A DNA stretch of 64,000 nucleotides from Castanea sativa (lineage: Eukaryota; Streptophyta; Magnoliopsida; Fagales; Fagaceae). Position numbers and translations under genes: made by a program. The stretch lies in contig NC_134024.1 in the NCBI RefSeq assembly GCF_040712315.1, positions 3,061,158-3,125,157 of the forward strand, given 5' to 3'. The notes below the pieces were generated by a model. It did no database searches. It saw nothing but the letters and a program-made list of their open reading frames with translations, and was not told the origin of the DNA. Below are positions 34,002 to 47,600 of this stretch, in pieces. The first letter of the stretch is position 1. Each line of letters starts with the position of its first letter.

Positions 34002-36343
34002 TGACTATCTTTGGTCCCTGATACTACCAATCTGGGCAGAAAAAGTTTACTATCCAACTAATTGCATTGCTGGGAAATGGGAATTGTGTCTCTTTGTTCA
34101 ATGTAGTAGTTATAACTACTTATAACTACATCATTTTCTTAGCAATAAATGTAGTAGGTATAACTTATCTATAGGGGTTAGTAGATCCACCACAGTTCTA
34201 TGCACAAGAAACTTCAAAAGATGGCAACTGAAACTGATAGTGGGGTCCTAATTAAATTCGAAAGTTGCAATATGAAAGAAAAACCAGAAGGCATTCCCAA
34301 TTAAAACTGTTCTACCAATGGATAAATTATCATTTTTTGCGTACAAAACCTTATGTTTGGATGGGGAATTGATGAGAACATAGAATAGGAGTTGGAAAAA
34401 GTGATCAGAATATAGTCCCCCTGCTTTTCAATAAGAAATACAATGTGTTGTACTATAAAAACAACAGTGCGTTTTTATTTTTTAAATTCAATTGTTACTA
34501 AAAAGTGGTGTATGGGGATTTCAAATTCTGGTTCTCCCAAATATGATTAGAGAATTTTTTTTTTTTTTTTTTTTGTGAGAAACAAACACACACACACACA
34601 ATTGAGTTATAAAGTTCTTAACAAAACAATAATGTCTTATTATGTTAAAATAAAAAGAGGAAAAAAAAAAAAACTAATCAGTAGGACTAAAGAAAGTGGT
34701 CTGTCATATTGAGAAATAAATAGGCAACAGATGTCAATAAATCTTTGATCAAATTACATTTTAAACCCTATACTTCACGTGGTTCAAATTAAACCCTAAA
34801 AATTAGAAATTATAACAAACTAAACCTTAAAAGTTTGGTTAGTTTTGTTAGAGACCCAAATTTATTGTAGGCCCATGTAATTATTGAACTAGCAAACTAG
34901 CCTTTGGATTAGTATAGGGTGAACCAATGATTCTCTACTATATAAACTCTATATTGAATTCATTATAATACGAATAAGTCATATAGTAAAAATGTAGCTA
35001 TAATGGGTTTTATAATATATTTACCTTCAATCTTTACAATATAAATTCAAATATTTTTTACATTGGTTCATTAATATTTTTCTCTCCCATTTTGTTTTTT
35101 TTTTTAACTTAAAAAATACTTTTTATAGGAATATTACCATGGAAATAAAGAAAAAAAGTTATTAAATTCTGAAATTGAAAGTTTTCAGTCTTAATTTTCA
35201 AAAAAAAACAAAAAACCAAAGCTACCGGTCTTAATTTAAACTCAAATAAATCAAAAGGAAATTAGTATTGACTTTTCAAATGATAAAGGACTAGTTAGAA
35301 AAATTATAAAATTGTGTTATTAGGCTTTTAAAGTGGGGCATTTCATAATAGAATATCTTTTCTTTTCTTTTTTTGAGAAAATTTCATAATAGAATATCAG
35401 TTAGTAATCTCTCTCTCAAAAAAGAAAAAGAAAAAAAGAATATCAATTAATAATCAAAATAGGTAAGAATGGAATAATAATTTGTAACAATTATTTATTT
35501 TTAAGATCCTATAAAAAAAAAAACAATTATTCTACTGATGATCGCAAATCACGGGTTCCTTTATAAATCATCAATAGCTTCGCAAATAACATCACCAACA
35601 ACAGCATAGAAAAAGGCAAAAAAGTGACATTCACAGTTGAACTATTATCAAATAAAATTAACAACCACCATTGTTTGTCGTCCAACATTGTATAGTGGAA
35701 ATTTTTTACCATTCTATCATCATTATGGTAAAAAAAATCACAAAGTTCATGTCCTTTCTTGGGATAAGAACTCAGCCATTCCATTTGTAATGCACCCCAT
35801 GTTCATGTTGAAACCTTCAAGAAATTTGCCTGAATCAACTTGCACAACTCCTTCGTTTGTCTATCATAGATTTAGTCATAGATCATATTAAATTTTACAA
35901 ATTTTACCATTCTATCATCACTAAATAAGCTAAGTATTAATGGGCCAAAACCAATGTTCACAGATTGCTATAAAAAGGCCAATAGCAAAAAGTCTAGAAA
36001 AGGAGGAATGGGTCAAAGCAAAACTGAACGGCTTGAACCAAATTCACATCCGTGAGAGACAAGATAGGATGCCCATCAACACATGTATGGGATAGATAAG
36101 GCCATGCCTAAGCTAGGTCTCTTGTCTAAAAGATACCAAGAGAAGTGCATAATAGTGTAAATAAACTCAGGGCTAACATGCGAAAATAACTCACATAAAA
36201 AAAAAAGGGTGAAAATAACCAGATCTTTATTCTCCATTTTTTGCACCATCGATTTTGAGTTGCACAAATAATTTCCGCTGACCATTTACTAAATGACAAA
36301 TCGTTTGGTTTAAATAAGCATTTACAATTACAGTAATTTTGAA
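34002..36343. other. no gene seen
   Basis: AT-rich, with a T run and (CA)n near 34557-34601. A minus frame at 35527-35784 has protein-like stretches (ELCDFFYHNDDRMVKNFHY) but no recognised family, and stops and poor context around it. Confidence 0.4.
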
Positions 36344-36515
36344 AGAGGAGTGCTACATTTACAATATTTTCACAACAAATTATAGGTGGTAAGTTGTTAT
36401 TAGTTTTAATTTGAATCTACAATTTAAATTACTTTTTTGTCCACTCATAACAATCAATAACAACCCATTATTTAAGACTACTTGTAAAAATGTTGTAAAT
36501 ATAACATTTCTCATT
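36344..36515. mobile_element. MITE, 170 bp
   Basis: Left GAGGAGTGCTACATTTACAA; the right end read backwards is GAGAAATGTTATATTTACAA. The interior GGTGGTAAGTTGTTATTAG pairs with CAATAACAACCCATTATT. A fold-back element of a type common in woody eudicots. TSD not resolved. Confidence 0.6.
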
Positions 36516-36959
36516 TCGAAAAGATACATTTTCATGTTTTATTGCAAATAGCTCAAGGGAATCTACATACTAAAGTGCATCTAGATTCCCCCAATCCTTA
36601 TTACACTAAAACCAATTTAGTGACTTGACCTAAGCAATCATTATTAACTCACATTTTTGTGGAACTTAAAAAAATTTTTTTTTTTTTAGGAACCTATAGA
36701 TTTATAAACCAAAAGAAGGTATACTTATAGTTACATATGCATGCGTTCAAGTTCCAAAACATCATATTCATGAAAAACAATGAGTTCAAATGTACAAAAA
36801 ATTTGAATCTGTCAGAGCCATTAGATATTTAATTCAATTGCTCTTATTTGAATCTAAAAGGAGAGTTGAATATGATTTTCACGCAGGGACATGAATCTCT
36901 TATATGATGTCTTACAATGTTAATAATTGCATGTAGTTGCATGCCATAGCTTAAATTAG

Positions 36960-39900
36960 TCTGGAAAAGATGTTAATTTAACTTCTTTCTTTTCGTCTTC
37001 TTTTTTCTTTTTGGGTATGGTTTATTAATACAATAATGTCTGAAGCGCTGGTAGTAGAGTCCAAAAATGTTCAAAAGAATTTGAAGCAAGGCCCCAACAT
37101 CTGTAGCAACTCTCTTATCTACAAAATATACAACCACTACTGTTCTCCAACTTCCATGCACTTCTGGTCTTCAATCAGCACAGCAAGTTGCAAAGGAAAC
37201 CTTCTTCGCAAAAAGAGGTCCTCCACTCTTAGAAATTATAGAAACAAGTCTTACAAAAACCAAGCTGTGTAGCCTTAGTTAATGCTTTCCGTACAGAGGG
37301 GCATGTAGCTGCATGCCATTTGGTTGCTTATAGAAGAACTGCAACAGCCTACCAGCACTTGATTTGGCTACAAAGCCAAAACCACCCCGTTCACACTATC
37401 TCTGCTAGTGTACCTAAATCGTCAGCAGCACCTACAACCCTCCACAACTTGACACACTTGCGTTGGTACTTTCCTACAGTTACTTTGATCCACTTATTGT
37501 GCATTAGAGACTTGTGCAGACCTGCAAAACAAAGCATTAGCACTTCTTTAGAAGCTATTTTGCACCCTCAAACATCAATCTAGAGAACATAATATATTCC
37601 TGTTTTTGAAAATTTGGATCCTCCATCCACTGAGCCAACTACTGCTTCAAAGAGCAAGGAGAAATGAACTCAGTTCTAAGGATCAAATCTATCCAAACAA
37701 ACAGCCCAAGCATCAAGCAAGATTGCACTTCCGAAATAAATTAACCAAGTTTTCCTCTTCCTTACACAATTATTATCACTCACTATGTTTCATTTCACTA
37801 TTCTGTTTTAATAAGTAAGTCCTCATGCCAACTCCCACATAACAACTATTAACTTCAAAGGAAGCTTCAATTCCCAAGATGTCTCCATCTAAGAGCTGTG
37901 ACCCTCCAATGAGAATCCGTTACCTGAGTTCCCCTTACTCTCAATGGTAGCTTAATTTTGATATTGACCACGAGTTACATCAAGGCCATATTTGCTTATT
38001 AGTAGCTCCTCACCTTGAGATAGGGGTGGCTAAAATTTGAGCAGTCACTTCACTACTTCAGGAGAGTATGGCTCCCTAACCAGGTCCTGTTTCCAAGTCA
38101 AAAGTGTAAAGATGACTTTGATACCGATTAACAGATGTAGATTTTTTTGACTTCTCTAAAAAAAAATATAAAATTGTCAAAAATTAATGACATTGATTAT
38201 CAAAGTTTAGCATCTTATTCCAATATAAAATATAATACATTTTGCTAAAATAGCAAACCCCATGGAAAGAAAGTGAGAAAAGTTAAATTCTAGATGTAGT
38301 GCAACAACAATAGCAACTAGAACAGGAGTGCTTACCAATCGAAGTAGGCTACCTTCTCCAATTTTCAACCTTGTCTACACAGTCGCTTGCTTGCTTGAGT
38401 CTGATTACTGTAAGGAAAAATATGGTTCAGATGATATGGTTCGTAATATATAATCAAGTTTGTTGTATGGTTGGGTTTCTCTACTTTCTACTGCTGTCCT
38501 TTAATTCTAATTCTAGTCTAGTCTCTTTCACAGGGTATAAGCTAATTAAGTTACGATTTTGAGATAGGCCTTTTGGTTTGTTTCAGCTCTGCCTGGTCAT
38601 GATCTGAAATGGGTAGGACAACATTCAGTCAATAATTAGTTTCTGAGTGAAGGTTTTAGAAAGGTAGAAAAAATTTCAAGTACATCAAGAGGCAAAAGCA
38701 CAGAAATCTTGTGCTAAAAAGTTACAAAATTAAGAGCTGTTTCATATTAAAAAGAGTTTTAAACTGTTAAATTCATGTCATAGCACTTATTTTCTTTTAA
38801 ACTCGACCAGATCATATATATATATATATCTCCTAGTAACAAAAAGCAGAGGAAAAAGTCGTTACTTTTAAATGGGATTGAATTATTATTAAGGTCTCAC
38901 CAATGCTTCTACACAAGCATTACATGGTACAATGACAAGAATGATGATTTCCTTACATTGCAGAATAAAAGCAGCACATGGCTTAAGGCCATTTAGTACT
39001 GCTTACAATTCAATATTCAATTATGGTAAATCACTGATCAATCACAGCATGTCTAACAATTGAACAATTTATAGTCAATCATAACATTTTTTTGGCGAAG
39101 ATAAATCAAATTAATTGCTTTTAGCTTTGAAGATGGTCACCTCTGAGAGATTTATATTAAGTTAGTTATTACACATCTATTTACATATAGGCACAAGCTT
39201 AGGTTCCAAATGATGATAGCTTAAGAAAATTACCAAAAACATAACTTAATGCTGATGCAGATCACTCAATTATGAACAATGTTGATGATACTTGGATATA
39301 TCAAGAACTTGGATGAATGATTTGGTCAATGAGGAAATTTTGCATATCTACATTAATTCCTCATAAAAAGTAAGTTATGATCAAACTCTGAATGTTTGAA
39401 ATTTTAAACATATGAGAGTTACATTACCAATGTCCTCAAACATGCTAATACAAATCATTTTTATAACATCTTTAATTGTTATCCTACATTAAAATAAGAA
39501 AAATATCAAATCAAAACAAGAATAGAAAAATCAGTCATTCTCTTAAACAGGAAAAAATCACTTTTTTGGCTAAAGGTGGGTACAAAGCTATAGAAAACCT
39601 TCAATGAGAAAGCTAGATGCTACATCTAGCTAGAATCATTCTAATTGTGATCTATGCATGAGCTCACATATATGATAAGAAATGTAATGATTAACTCAGA
39701 TTATAATGTTTGCAATGGCATGCATATATTGTTTTTGCACTTCGAAAAATTTTAAAACAATGAACTATATAGGCAACAAGAGTGCAGATTTTACCTTGCA
39801 ATCTATTACGGCTACCGAAACTGAGAAGCATAAAATGGACTGCACTTGCCTTCTTGTCTCTTGGCCATGTGACAGTTTCTCCTCATGAACAAGTCCAATA

Positions 39901-40420
39901 ATCCTACATCAAGGGGGCAACCAACCCAAACAACTAACACAATCAGTGAACCAAAATTACTTTAATCATTGTTTATTTTATAAAACTATTTTTTTTTGTG
40001 GATTAAATGAGTAGCTTCAAGAATGGGGGTGATTCTCTTTATCAATTGTACCAATCCATAAGATTTAATAATATGCATTAATTAGCTAGGTGCACAAATT
40101 TGTGTTATTTGATCAAGGAAACAGACCAGATGAGAGTAGGAATAAGAGATAAAAATGAAGCAAAAACACAGATAGTAAAATTATATTTTTTAAGTTAATA
40201 TTAGTTAATTAAATGTGTCCAAAGGAAGGGAAAAAAAAGATAATGCAGAGCAACCACCGAAAAGCTTTGATTGAGAAGAAAAAGCAATGACTAACAGGTA
40301 ATATAGAGAAAAAGTTGACTAAAAAAAGACAAAAAGTTCAACAATCTTCAATGATGCTGTTGTTGGAATAAATGCTAATAGCAAACCTAAGCTGCAGCTC
40401 ACAAATACTTTTTAGAATTT
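36960..40420 (-). repeat. B unit, copy 3 (long form)
   Basis: Collinear with 27420-31000 and abutting the LRR remnant at 40431. Exon-like tract at 37125-37530 with acceptor TTTTGCAG|GTCTGC but broken frames; LINE zf-RVT remnant at about 37600-37795. No intact gene. Confidence 0.65.
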
Positions 40421-40430
40421 AAAATAAAAT

Positions 40431-40900
40431 CAAACAAAGTTTTGAGCATCCAGAAATATTTACGTCTTTAAATTAAAGAGTATGCTCGGTAGACGTGTAA
40501 GACTATTGCAATCTCTTACATTCAATAAAGCGAGGCCGGTCAAATGCCCAATTGATGTGGGTAATTTTGTAATAACAATTCCATCCAAGTAAACTTTCAA
40601 TACACATTGCAAGTTTTTCCCAAATTCTGGAATTTTTTTTATTCAAATTTTTGAGCATCCAGAAAGAATAAGAGTTTCAAGAGACTTCATTTCAAACTTG
40701 TTTGGAAGAGTTTTTAAATTTTTACAGCCTTTTAGACTAAGAAGAGTTAGGTTGTTATGAACTCCAATTGATGTGTGCAACCTAGATAAATTTAAACAAT
40801 CTTCAAGAACCAATTTCTCAAGGACTGGGACTTCGGTAAAGATAGGGGTTTCAGTAAGTTTTAGAGGCTTGCTTAATCTGATGGATTTTAACCTTTGAAA
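40431..40900 (-). pseudogene. TNL LRR-exon remnant
   Basis: The minus strand reads RLKSIRLSKPLKLTETP, LEKLVLEDCLNLSRLHTSIG, LPNKFEMKSLETLILSGCSK, stop, KIPEFGKNLQ, then TKLPTSIGHLTGLALLNVRD and FNLKT, stop. It follows the start of LRR exon 4 of the second TNL ([51 protein letters not shown]) for about 155 codons. There is one frame-preserving stop region at GCSK and a frameshift at the end, where sequence passes into the B unit. The rest of the LRR, C-JID and everything 5' is gone. Confidence 0.85.
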
Positions 40901-40903
40901 TAA

Positions 40904-41220
40904 CCACCAAAAAAAAAAAAAAGATTCAACAAAACCATACAGTTTAATGAAACTTTAAAAAAAAAAAAAAATTTGTGTCAGGTGCCTAATTACCTTTGAG
41001 CCTTGTGATTAGTTGTTGGTATATAATTTAAAGGGTAGAAAATACCATTTGAGCTACCCAGCTCAGTGGCAATTTTGACTATCTATTAACATGTGATGAA
41101 TATCTACAAACATGAACAGTTTTGCTGAAAGTAACTCTGAAGTCCCACTTTTGAAACAAATTGGCGATATATTATCCAGACTGCTAAATTTAACACTCTC
41201 GTAATAGAGTTACAAGCCCA
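40904..41220. other. spacer, nothing seen
   Basis: Poly-A/T rich. 40975-41060 resembles the intron before LRR exon 4 of the second TNL (GTGCCTAATTACCTTTGA against GGTACCTAAATTACCTTTGA at 44726), so it is probably intron and exon-3 edge of the same dead copy. Confidence 0.4.
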
Positions 41221-42690
41221 AAAAATGTTCATAAAAGAGTTGGAAGCAAGAGTAACCGGGGCTCTAGCCTCATTAGTGACTCTCGTGCACAGCAAATGTA
41301 CACCACTGGCGTTCTCTAACTTCCCTGCACTTGTGTTCTTCAGTCAGCACAGCAAGTTGCCAAGGAACCTTCTTCTTTTCCATAGGTTCTCCAATCTTCC
41401 ACTAACCAAAACAAGCCTGGAAATATGCTTCTCAAACAGTAAGCTGCCACTCGTTTGCATACGCCATTACTGGAACAGCCTGAAAAATTATCTGCCAGCC
41501 CATTATTTAGCTACATAGGCAAAACAACCCCATTTGCATCTGTTCTGCCAGTGCCCCTCAATTGTCAGCAACACTTGCCATCCCTCCACGACTGGACACA
41601 CTTGCCTTGGGACTCTCCAGTAGTTACTCTAATCAACATGTTGTGCATCATAGGCTTGTGCATACCTACAAAACAAAGCTTTACTGAGCATTACCATGAT
41701 AAGTACACTTTTTTGCACCCTCAAACATCACTGTGTTGAGGTTATACAGCCCAAGCAAGACTGTGCTTCAGGAACAAACGATCCAAGTTGTCTTCCTCAT
41801 TGCATAATTACTTGGTTTCACTCACTAAGTTGTGTTGTATGAGGCCATAGCAGCTTATCAGTAACTCCACAGCTTGAGATAGGGATAGCTAAAATTTGAA
41901 CAGCCACTTCTAGAGAGTACAGCTCTCTAATCAGGTCCTGTTTTCAAGCCAAAGTGTAAAAATAAGTTTAAATACCTATTAATAGTAGTAGCTTATTTTG
42001 ACTTAATTGAGGGATTCCTAAAGTATGGTTTTTATAACCTAGCAAAATAATATTTTTTGTATTATTGAAAAACATTGACACACACATTCATGACTAAACT
42101 TAAATTCTAGACAAAACACATCAAAATAAAACTATGGGATCTTTCCACTGCAAAATACAATTACATCAGACTAAAAAGACAAAACCAAGCCGAAAAATAT
42201 GACAACTTTAATTGTGGATGTAAGGCATCAAAACAACAATACATCTAGAGCAGGGCTTACCAATCAAAGCTGGATACCTTCTCTATTTTTCAACCTTTTC
42301 TGCACAGTTGCTTGCCTGATTGACAAAGCAAAGGAAAAAATAATGGGGTGGAAAAAATAGAATAGGGACAAAAAAAAAAAAGTCTAGCTAAGAAAATGCA
42401 AAGGAAAAAGATGTCTTTTTAAGATAAGATTTGGCAGCAAAAACTTCCAGTTTTGATGTTTGCTCATTTTTAATCCAATTATTTCTTCAGCTTTTAAAAC
42501 ACCAACAAAAGTATTTTCTTGCCATTCTTTGTTGTCAAATCGCTAGGAGTCTCATTGACAACTTTAGTCAAACATGTGGTGGGCAATTTATTAATAAATG
42601 TACTGTAAAAGAAAATGAAAATGCAGAAACCAACAGAACTTGAATTAAGAGGAAAGGCAGTGACTTACTGGTAATAAAAGGAAAAATAGT
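41221..42690 (-). repeat. B unit, copy 4, immediately 3' of the complete TNL
   Basis: Exon-like tract at 41290-41670 (acceptor TTTGTTTTGTAG|GTATGC, frames broken) and LINE remnant at about 41735-41830. Because it directly follows the stop of the second TNL, it defines the B unit as the TNL downstream flank. Confidence 0.6.
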
Positions 42691-42693
42691 TCA

Positions 42694-44637
42694 TTAGCCA
42701 CCAAGGTAACTTTCACTATATTTCCCCCGATCGACACTAGATTCGTCCGAATCGTCATTATCTTCTTCCCAATCGTCTTCGTCCGAATCGTCATTATCTT
42801 CTTCCCCATCGTCATTAGATTCGTCCCGATTGCTTAACTCCTCGTCACAGTCCTTGTACTCACTTGACTCCTCAGAATCAGAGTTACCATGGGTTTCTGT
42901 GTGCCTTTTAATCCTTTCTGGGTTTGGTATGTCATTAGAGCTTCCTTCTCCACTGGGTTCAGCCCCAATGTAATCATCATGACTGCGCTTGACTTTGTGA
43001 TATTCCACTGCCACTGACGAATTGTCGAAATTGTGATGGAGAACATCCATGCCATCATAAGGAGTGGTGCTGCTGTTGCTGTACTGGACCATTGTTCGAT
43101 CAAGATCTTCTATGTCTTTCTTGTGTATCATACGGATCCCCCATTTTTTTACCTTCACCCATGAATCGCTTTTAATTTTAATTCTAATCTGACTGAATCC
43201 ATTAACGTCACCTTCCCACAATAATTTATATGATCGATAGTCCAAGAATTGAGGAGTTAAATAGACTAGCCAAAGGTGATCTGATGAAACATCATTCTTG
43301 GTAGTGATACCAAAATCAATTCTTTTTCCATTGGCTATCAACGAAATACTAAGATTGAGATAGTAATCATCATCCCTACAAAACACAACGCAAATAGCAA
43401 TTCCCACGTTCTTACACAAATGAAAAGGTTGTTTTATATTCACTTCATTCCCCATGCTTTGGTGGATAAACCACTCAGAAATTTCACTTCCAGGAATAAT
43501 AATGTAATATGACTTTCGTGGGAATGAGAGAGGGAGAGGGCGAGAGAGACCGAGGGACTTTTTTATCCATGAGATAAACCTGTCAATGTAGCTTTGATTG
43601 TCAGCCAATTTAAAGCAATTTTTAACATTGAGAGATGGTTCCAATGAATCACTTTGTTTTAATGGAGCTGGTAACATTTCCAGTGAGATACAACCTTCTG
43701 CCTCAACAATTGTAATATTCAATGGAAGCTTTGGCAATGATCGAAGACTTGTGCAATTTCTCAATTGCATCTTATACAATTTCGAAAGTCGAATGATGCT
43801 TTCCGGAAGGCAAACAAAATCATTTCCATTTAGACCCAATTGCTCCAAAAAGACTAAGGAACCAATATCATTGGAGATTGCCTTGAGATTGCAGTCATCT
43901 AAATACAAGTGGGTCAAAGAAGATGCAGGTGATAGAGATAGAGAAGAGAATAGCAAGTCGATGGGATGAGGAATTGTTGGCACTGAATAAAACGGGAGGA
44001 GATCATACCTCGATTTATGAGATGATAACCCCTTGCATTCACTGAAGTCTAGCCACCTAAGATGTTTTAAGAGACCAATGGAAGAAGGGACCTTTCTTAT
44101 AGCAGTTTCGCTCAAAAACAACATGCTTAGACTTTCGGCATTCCCTAGGTTCTCTGGCAGTCTATCCAGTTTTGAGCATCCCTCAAGACTGACCATTGCA
44201 ATCGACTTTAAATTAAAAATGGTATCAGGTAAACGCACAAGATTTTGGCAATAACGTAAATCCAAGTCATAAAGGTCAGTCAAATGCTCAATTGACGTGG
44301 GTAGTGTTGTAATTGCAGTACCACTCAAACAAAGGCTCTCTACACGTTCCATGTTTCTCCCAAATTCTGGAATTTTTGTTATTTTTGAGCAACCATTGAG
44401 TGTAAGTTCCGTGAGAGACTCCATTTCAAACTTGCTTGGAAGACATCTGAGCTTGTTGCACCCATCTAAATTAAGAAAAGTAAGCTTTTTATGAATTCCA
44501 ATTGATGAGTGAATCCTAAGTAAATTTATACAATCTTTAAGAACCAAACTCTCAAGATTTGGGATTTCAATGATGTCTGGGGCTTCAATAAGTTTTAGAG
44601 ATTTACTCAGCTCAATGAATTTCAAATTCTCAAAACT
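42694..44637 (-). CDS. TNL exon 4: LRRs, C-JID and acidic tail
   Basis: 647 codons, fully open, from acceptor TTTTAACAG to TAA. Starts [20 protein letters not shown]. About ten LRRs follow ([80 protein letters not shown]). Next is the post-LRR C-JID domain with [18 protein letters not shown] and [20 protein letters not shown]. Beyond it lies a roughly 130-residue tail, its last 60 residues almost all D, E, S and N, holding two copies of a 12-residue unit starting EEDNDDSDE. In other TNLs LRR and C-JID bind the effector or target; the acidic tail has no function known to me. Confidence 0.92.
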   Translation of the reverse strand, partial: SFENLKFIELSKSLKLIEAPDIIEIPNLESLVLKDCINLLRIHSSIGIHKKLTFLNLDGCNKLRCLPSKFEMESLTELTLNGCSKITKIPEFGRNMERVESLCLSGTAITTLPTSIEHLTDLYDLDLRYCQNLVRLPDTIFNLKSIAMVSLEGCSKLDRLPENLGNAESLSMLFLSETAIRKVPSSIGLLKHLRWLDFSECKGLSSHKSRYDLLPFYSVPTIPHPIDLLFSSLSLSPASSLTHLYLDDCNLKAISNDIGSLVFLEQLGLNGNDFVCLPESIIRLSKLYKMQLRNCTSLRSLPKLPLNITIVEAEGCISLEMLPAPLKQSDSLEPSLNVKNCFKLADNQSYIDRFISWIKKSLGLSRPLPLSFPRKSYYIIIPGSEISEWFIHQSMGNEVNIKQPFHLCKNVGIAICVVFCRDDDYYLNLSISLIANGKRIDFGITTKNDVSSDHLWLVYLTPQFLDYRSYKLLWEGDVNGFSQIRIKIKSDSWVKVKKWGIRMIHKKDIEDLDRTMVQYSNSSTTPYDGMDVLHHNFDNSSVAVEYHKVKRSHDDYIGAEPSGEGSSNDIPNPERIKRHTETHGNSDSEESSEYKDCDEELSNRDESNDDGEEDNDDSDEDDWEEDNDDSDESSVDRGKYSESYLGG

Positions 44638-47600
44638 CTGTTAAAAGCCAAAAAAGAAAAAGAGAGTAAAATAATTAGTTTCTACAAACAAACTTATTAT
44701 ATATGTAAAAAAAAGTAGTATAAGGGTACCTAAATTACCTTTGATTGGGAACTTGATGTCAACGATTTTGAAGGGTACCCTCTCCAATCAAGAACTCTTA
44801 AGCTATTAGGAAGATGTTTGAGATCATGCATAAGTTGAACACCACAAATTTTAAGCAATTTTAGATCTCCCATCTTTGAAAAGGCTTCAGGATTCCAATA
44901 TACCTTTTTTGGTTCATGCAACTTTAGTACTATGCCTTGAATTGCCTCTGTTCCCTATTAATAAGAATAAGAGGGATTAGTATAAAATGTATTATATTAT
45001 TACTAGACTAATATAATTTAAACTCCATATCATTCTTTATAAAAAAAAATTTAAGTTGAATAATAAAATAAGATATATGCTTAGTTTCTTTCAATAGCCC
45101 CTTACCGTATTTTTTGTCAACACATTGTTAATATCTTCAAACAACCACAATCTACTACGTTTCCCAGGGTCTTTAGGGCACTCTTGACGAACTATATCTT
45201 GGCCCAATTCTTGTAGTAAATCATGCATCCACAATTGATTTTCATGCAATTTTACTAGAGATTTATCAATGAGAACCCTTAATCCAATTTTAGGATAAAG
45301 CTCAAGATTGTCTAGTATTTCTATGACAACATCTCGATACATTTGATTAAAAAAATCTTGCAATATTTAAGAAAATTTCCTTTTCTGTTGGTTGTAGTCC
45401 ATCAAAACTTACTTGAAGCACATCGAGAATTCTTCTTTCAGGAAATTCGGTGAGCCTATTCCATTCACTTTCCCATTCATCAATGTTTTTTTTGCACAAG
45501 AAAGAACCCAAAACTTCAAGGGCCAAAGGAAGCCCCTTAGAATAATCTACAAAAGCTTGAGATAGCTTTTCATAATCTTCAGCTGGATGGTCCTTTTTAA
45601 AAGCTTTCAAACTAAAAAGTTTAAGAGCTTCATCATGATTCAATACTTCAGCCTCATATATTTCATTTACTTCAGGATTCACCAACAAATGCTTATCTCT
45701 TGTTGTTATCATAATTCTACTACCTGAACCAAACCAACAATGCTCCCCAGCTAACTTCTTCAATTGGTCTAATTCATTTACGTCATCAAGAACAAGAAGA
45801 ATCTTTTTGTTACGTAACCTATTCTTGATCATTTGAACTCCATCATCGACATCTTGTAGATTCAAATTTTCTAGCATCAAAAGTTTTTCCAAAAGTATTT
45901 TTTGTAACTTACATAAACCACATTTTTTAGATTCTTCCCTAATATTAGCAATAAAACAGCAAGCTTCAAAATGATTGGAAACCATACTATAAACAACTCT
46001 TGCAAGAGTTGTCTTACCCATTCCTCCTGTCCCCCAAATTCCTATAATGCGAACATCATTTGACTCTATAGCTAAGTATGACTTCAATTTCTCCACTCGG
46101 GATTCTATTCCTATTAGTCCCATTGTATGTGCTGAGAATGTATTTCTCAATTTATTTAATATCACTTGCACAATGTCTTGGATACATTCTGCCTCAGACC
46201 TACAAAGAAGAGGGAACAATAAGTTGTGAATCTGAATTTACAAGGGCAGGATATATCCAACGAAAAAATTATGTAGACATGTGGCATTAAGTTTAGTTGG
46301 TTAAATCTGAAATTGGGTTGAATTTATGTAATTGAATGCCTCTTTTTTTATTTTTTTTGATAATAATGTAAATGAATGCTTCAAGCCAAAATCCAAAGAA
46401 CTACCCGTATTTTAACTATACAATTAGAAGAAGAAGAAGAAAGCCTACAAAAGAGAGGGAAGAGAGCAGCTGCAAAATATTTAGAAATGAGGAAATTTAA
46501 TGTCATCATCCAATCCTATTTCTTATGATAGCAATGGTCATTATCCTTGTTGGCCATTGAACAGTGGAAAGCCAACTTAAAATTACACCTACTAGAACGT
46601 GTGATCTAATAGCGGAATTATTTTGATTGTCAGAATATTAATCTAATTAGGAGTTGTGTTAGAATTATAAATTACATAATTCCCATAAGGCTTGGATTGG
46701 TTTCAAATTAACCTTCAATTTCTAAAATTTTCAACTAAAACCATTAACCTTTTTAATTGTTTCGATTTGTGCCCTTAATAAGTTACTATTGACTAAAAAT
46801 AACAAAATTTGAAATAACTTTTGACTCAAACCTATCTTTAAAAAAAATCATTCCATGTGAAATTATAAGATATTTGGTACAATATATGAGAGTTTTAGAA
46901 TTATATAACAATTAGTCATTTAGTTATTGGCACCAAAACATTCACATTAAAATTAGATATTATATATATAAGCTCATCTCAAAATCATATCATACATATA
47001 CTATAATAATTAAAATTAGAGTAAATTCCACCAACATTCCTCAAGTTTTATCAAGAATCAAGATGACGCTCCTCCCATACATTTATATAAATAACAATCT
47101 CTCCTCTTGAGGTTTTTATAGATCCAAATATATAAGTGGGACTTTACACACTATTCCTCTTGTTTTACCATGTTCATTGATGAACCCATTTAAAAGTTCA
47201 TTCTTGATAAATTTCCATGTTTTTTTAGTGTCCTCAACTCATTGCCATTTTCTTTACACATTGTACCATCTCATGTGACCCTTTTAATCTCAAATTCCAT
47301 TCTTATATCTTTGAGCTATTGCTATTGCATTTGTGAAACTCATTTGATCGTATTTGTACACTATCCGGATTATAATTCGTTCGTGTTGTGGAAGTTGTGA
47401 TGTTGTGATTTTAATTGGCAGTTGTTTATTTTCTAGTGACCCTATCGATGGGGGCAGTATGTGGGTGTGACCCATCCTGTAGGGACTATACACATGACAT
47501 GACATCTTAAATGTCTTATTTGTGATACTAAGTTTATTCTTTGCTATTCATATGATATGAGCTATTGTTTCTATATACATAGCTAATTTTTATGTTAACA

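Noticed and set aside
35527..35784. Minus frame with DDRMVKNFHYTMLDDKQWW
   Set aside because: Looks protein-like but matches no family I know, and upstream frame continuity is broken; not enough to call a gene.
43598..44494. Plus-strand frames opposite LRR exon 4
   Set aside because: Antisense shadows of the TNL coding exon; no independent family signal.
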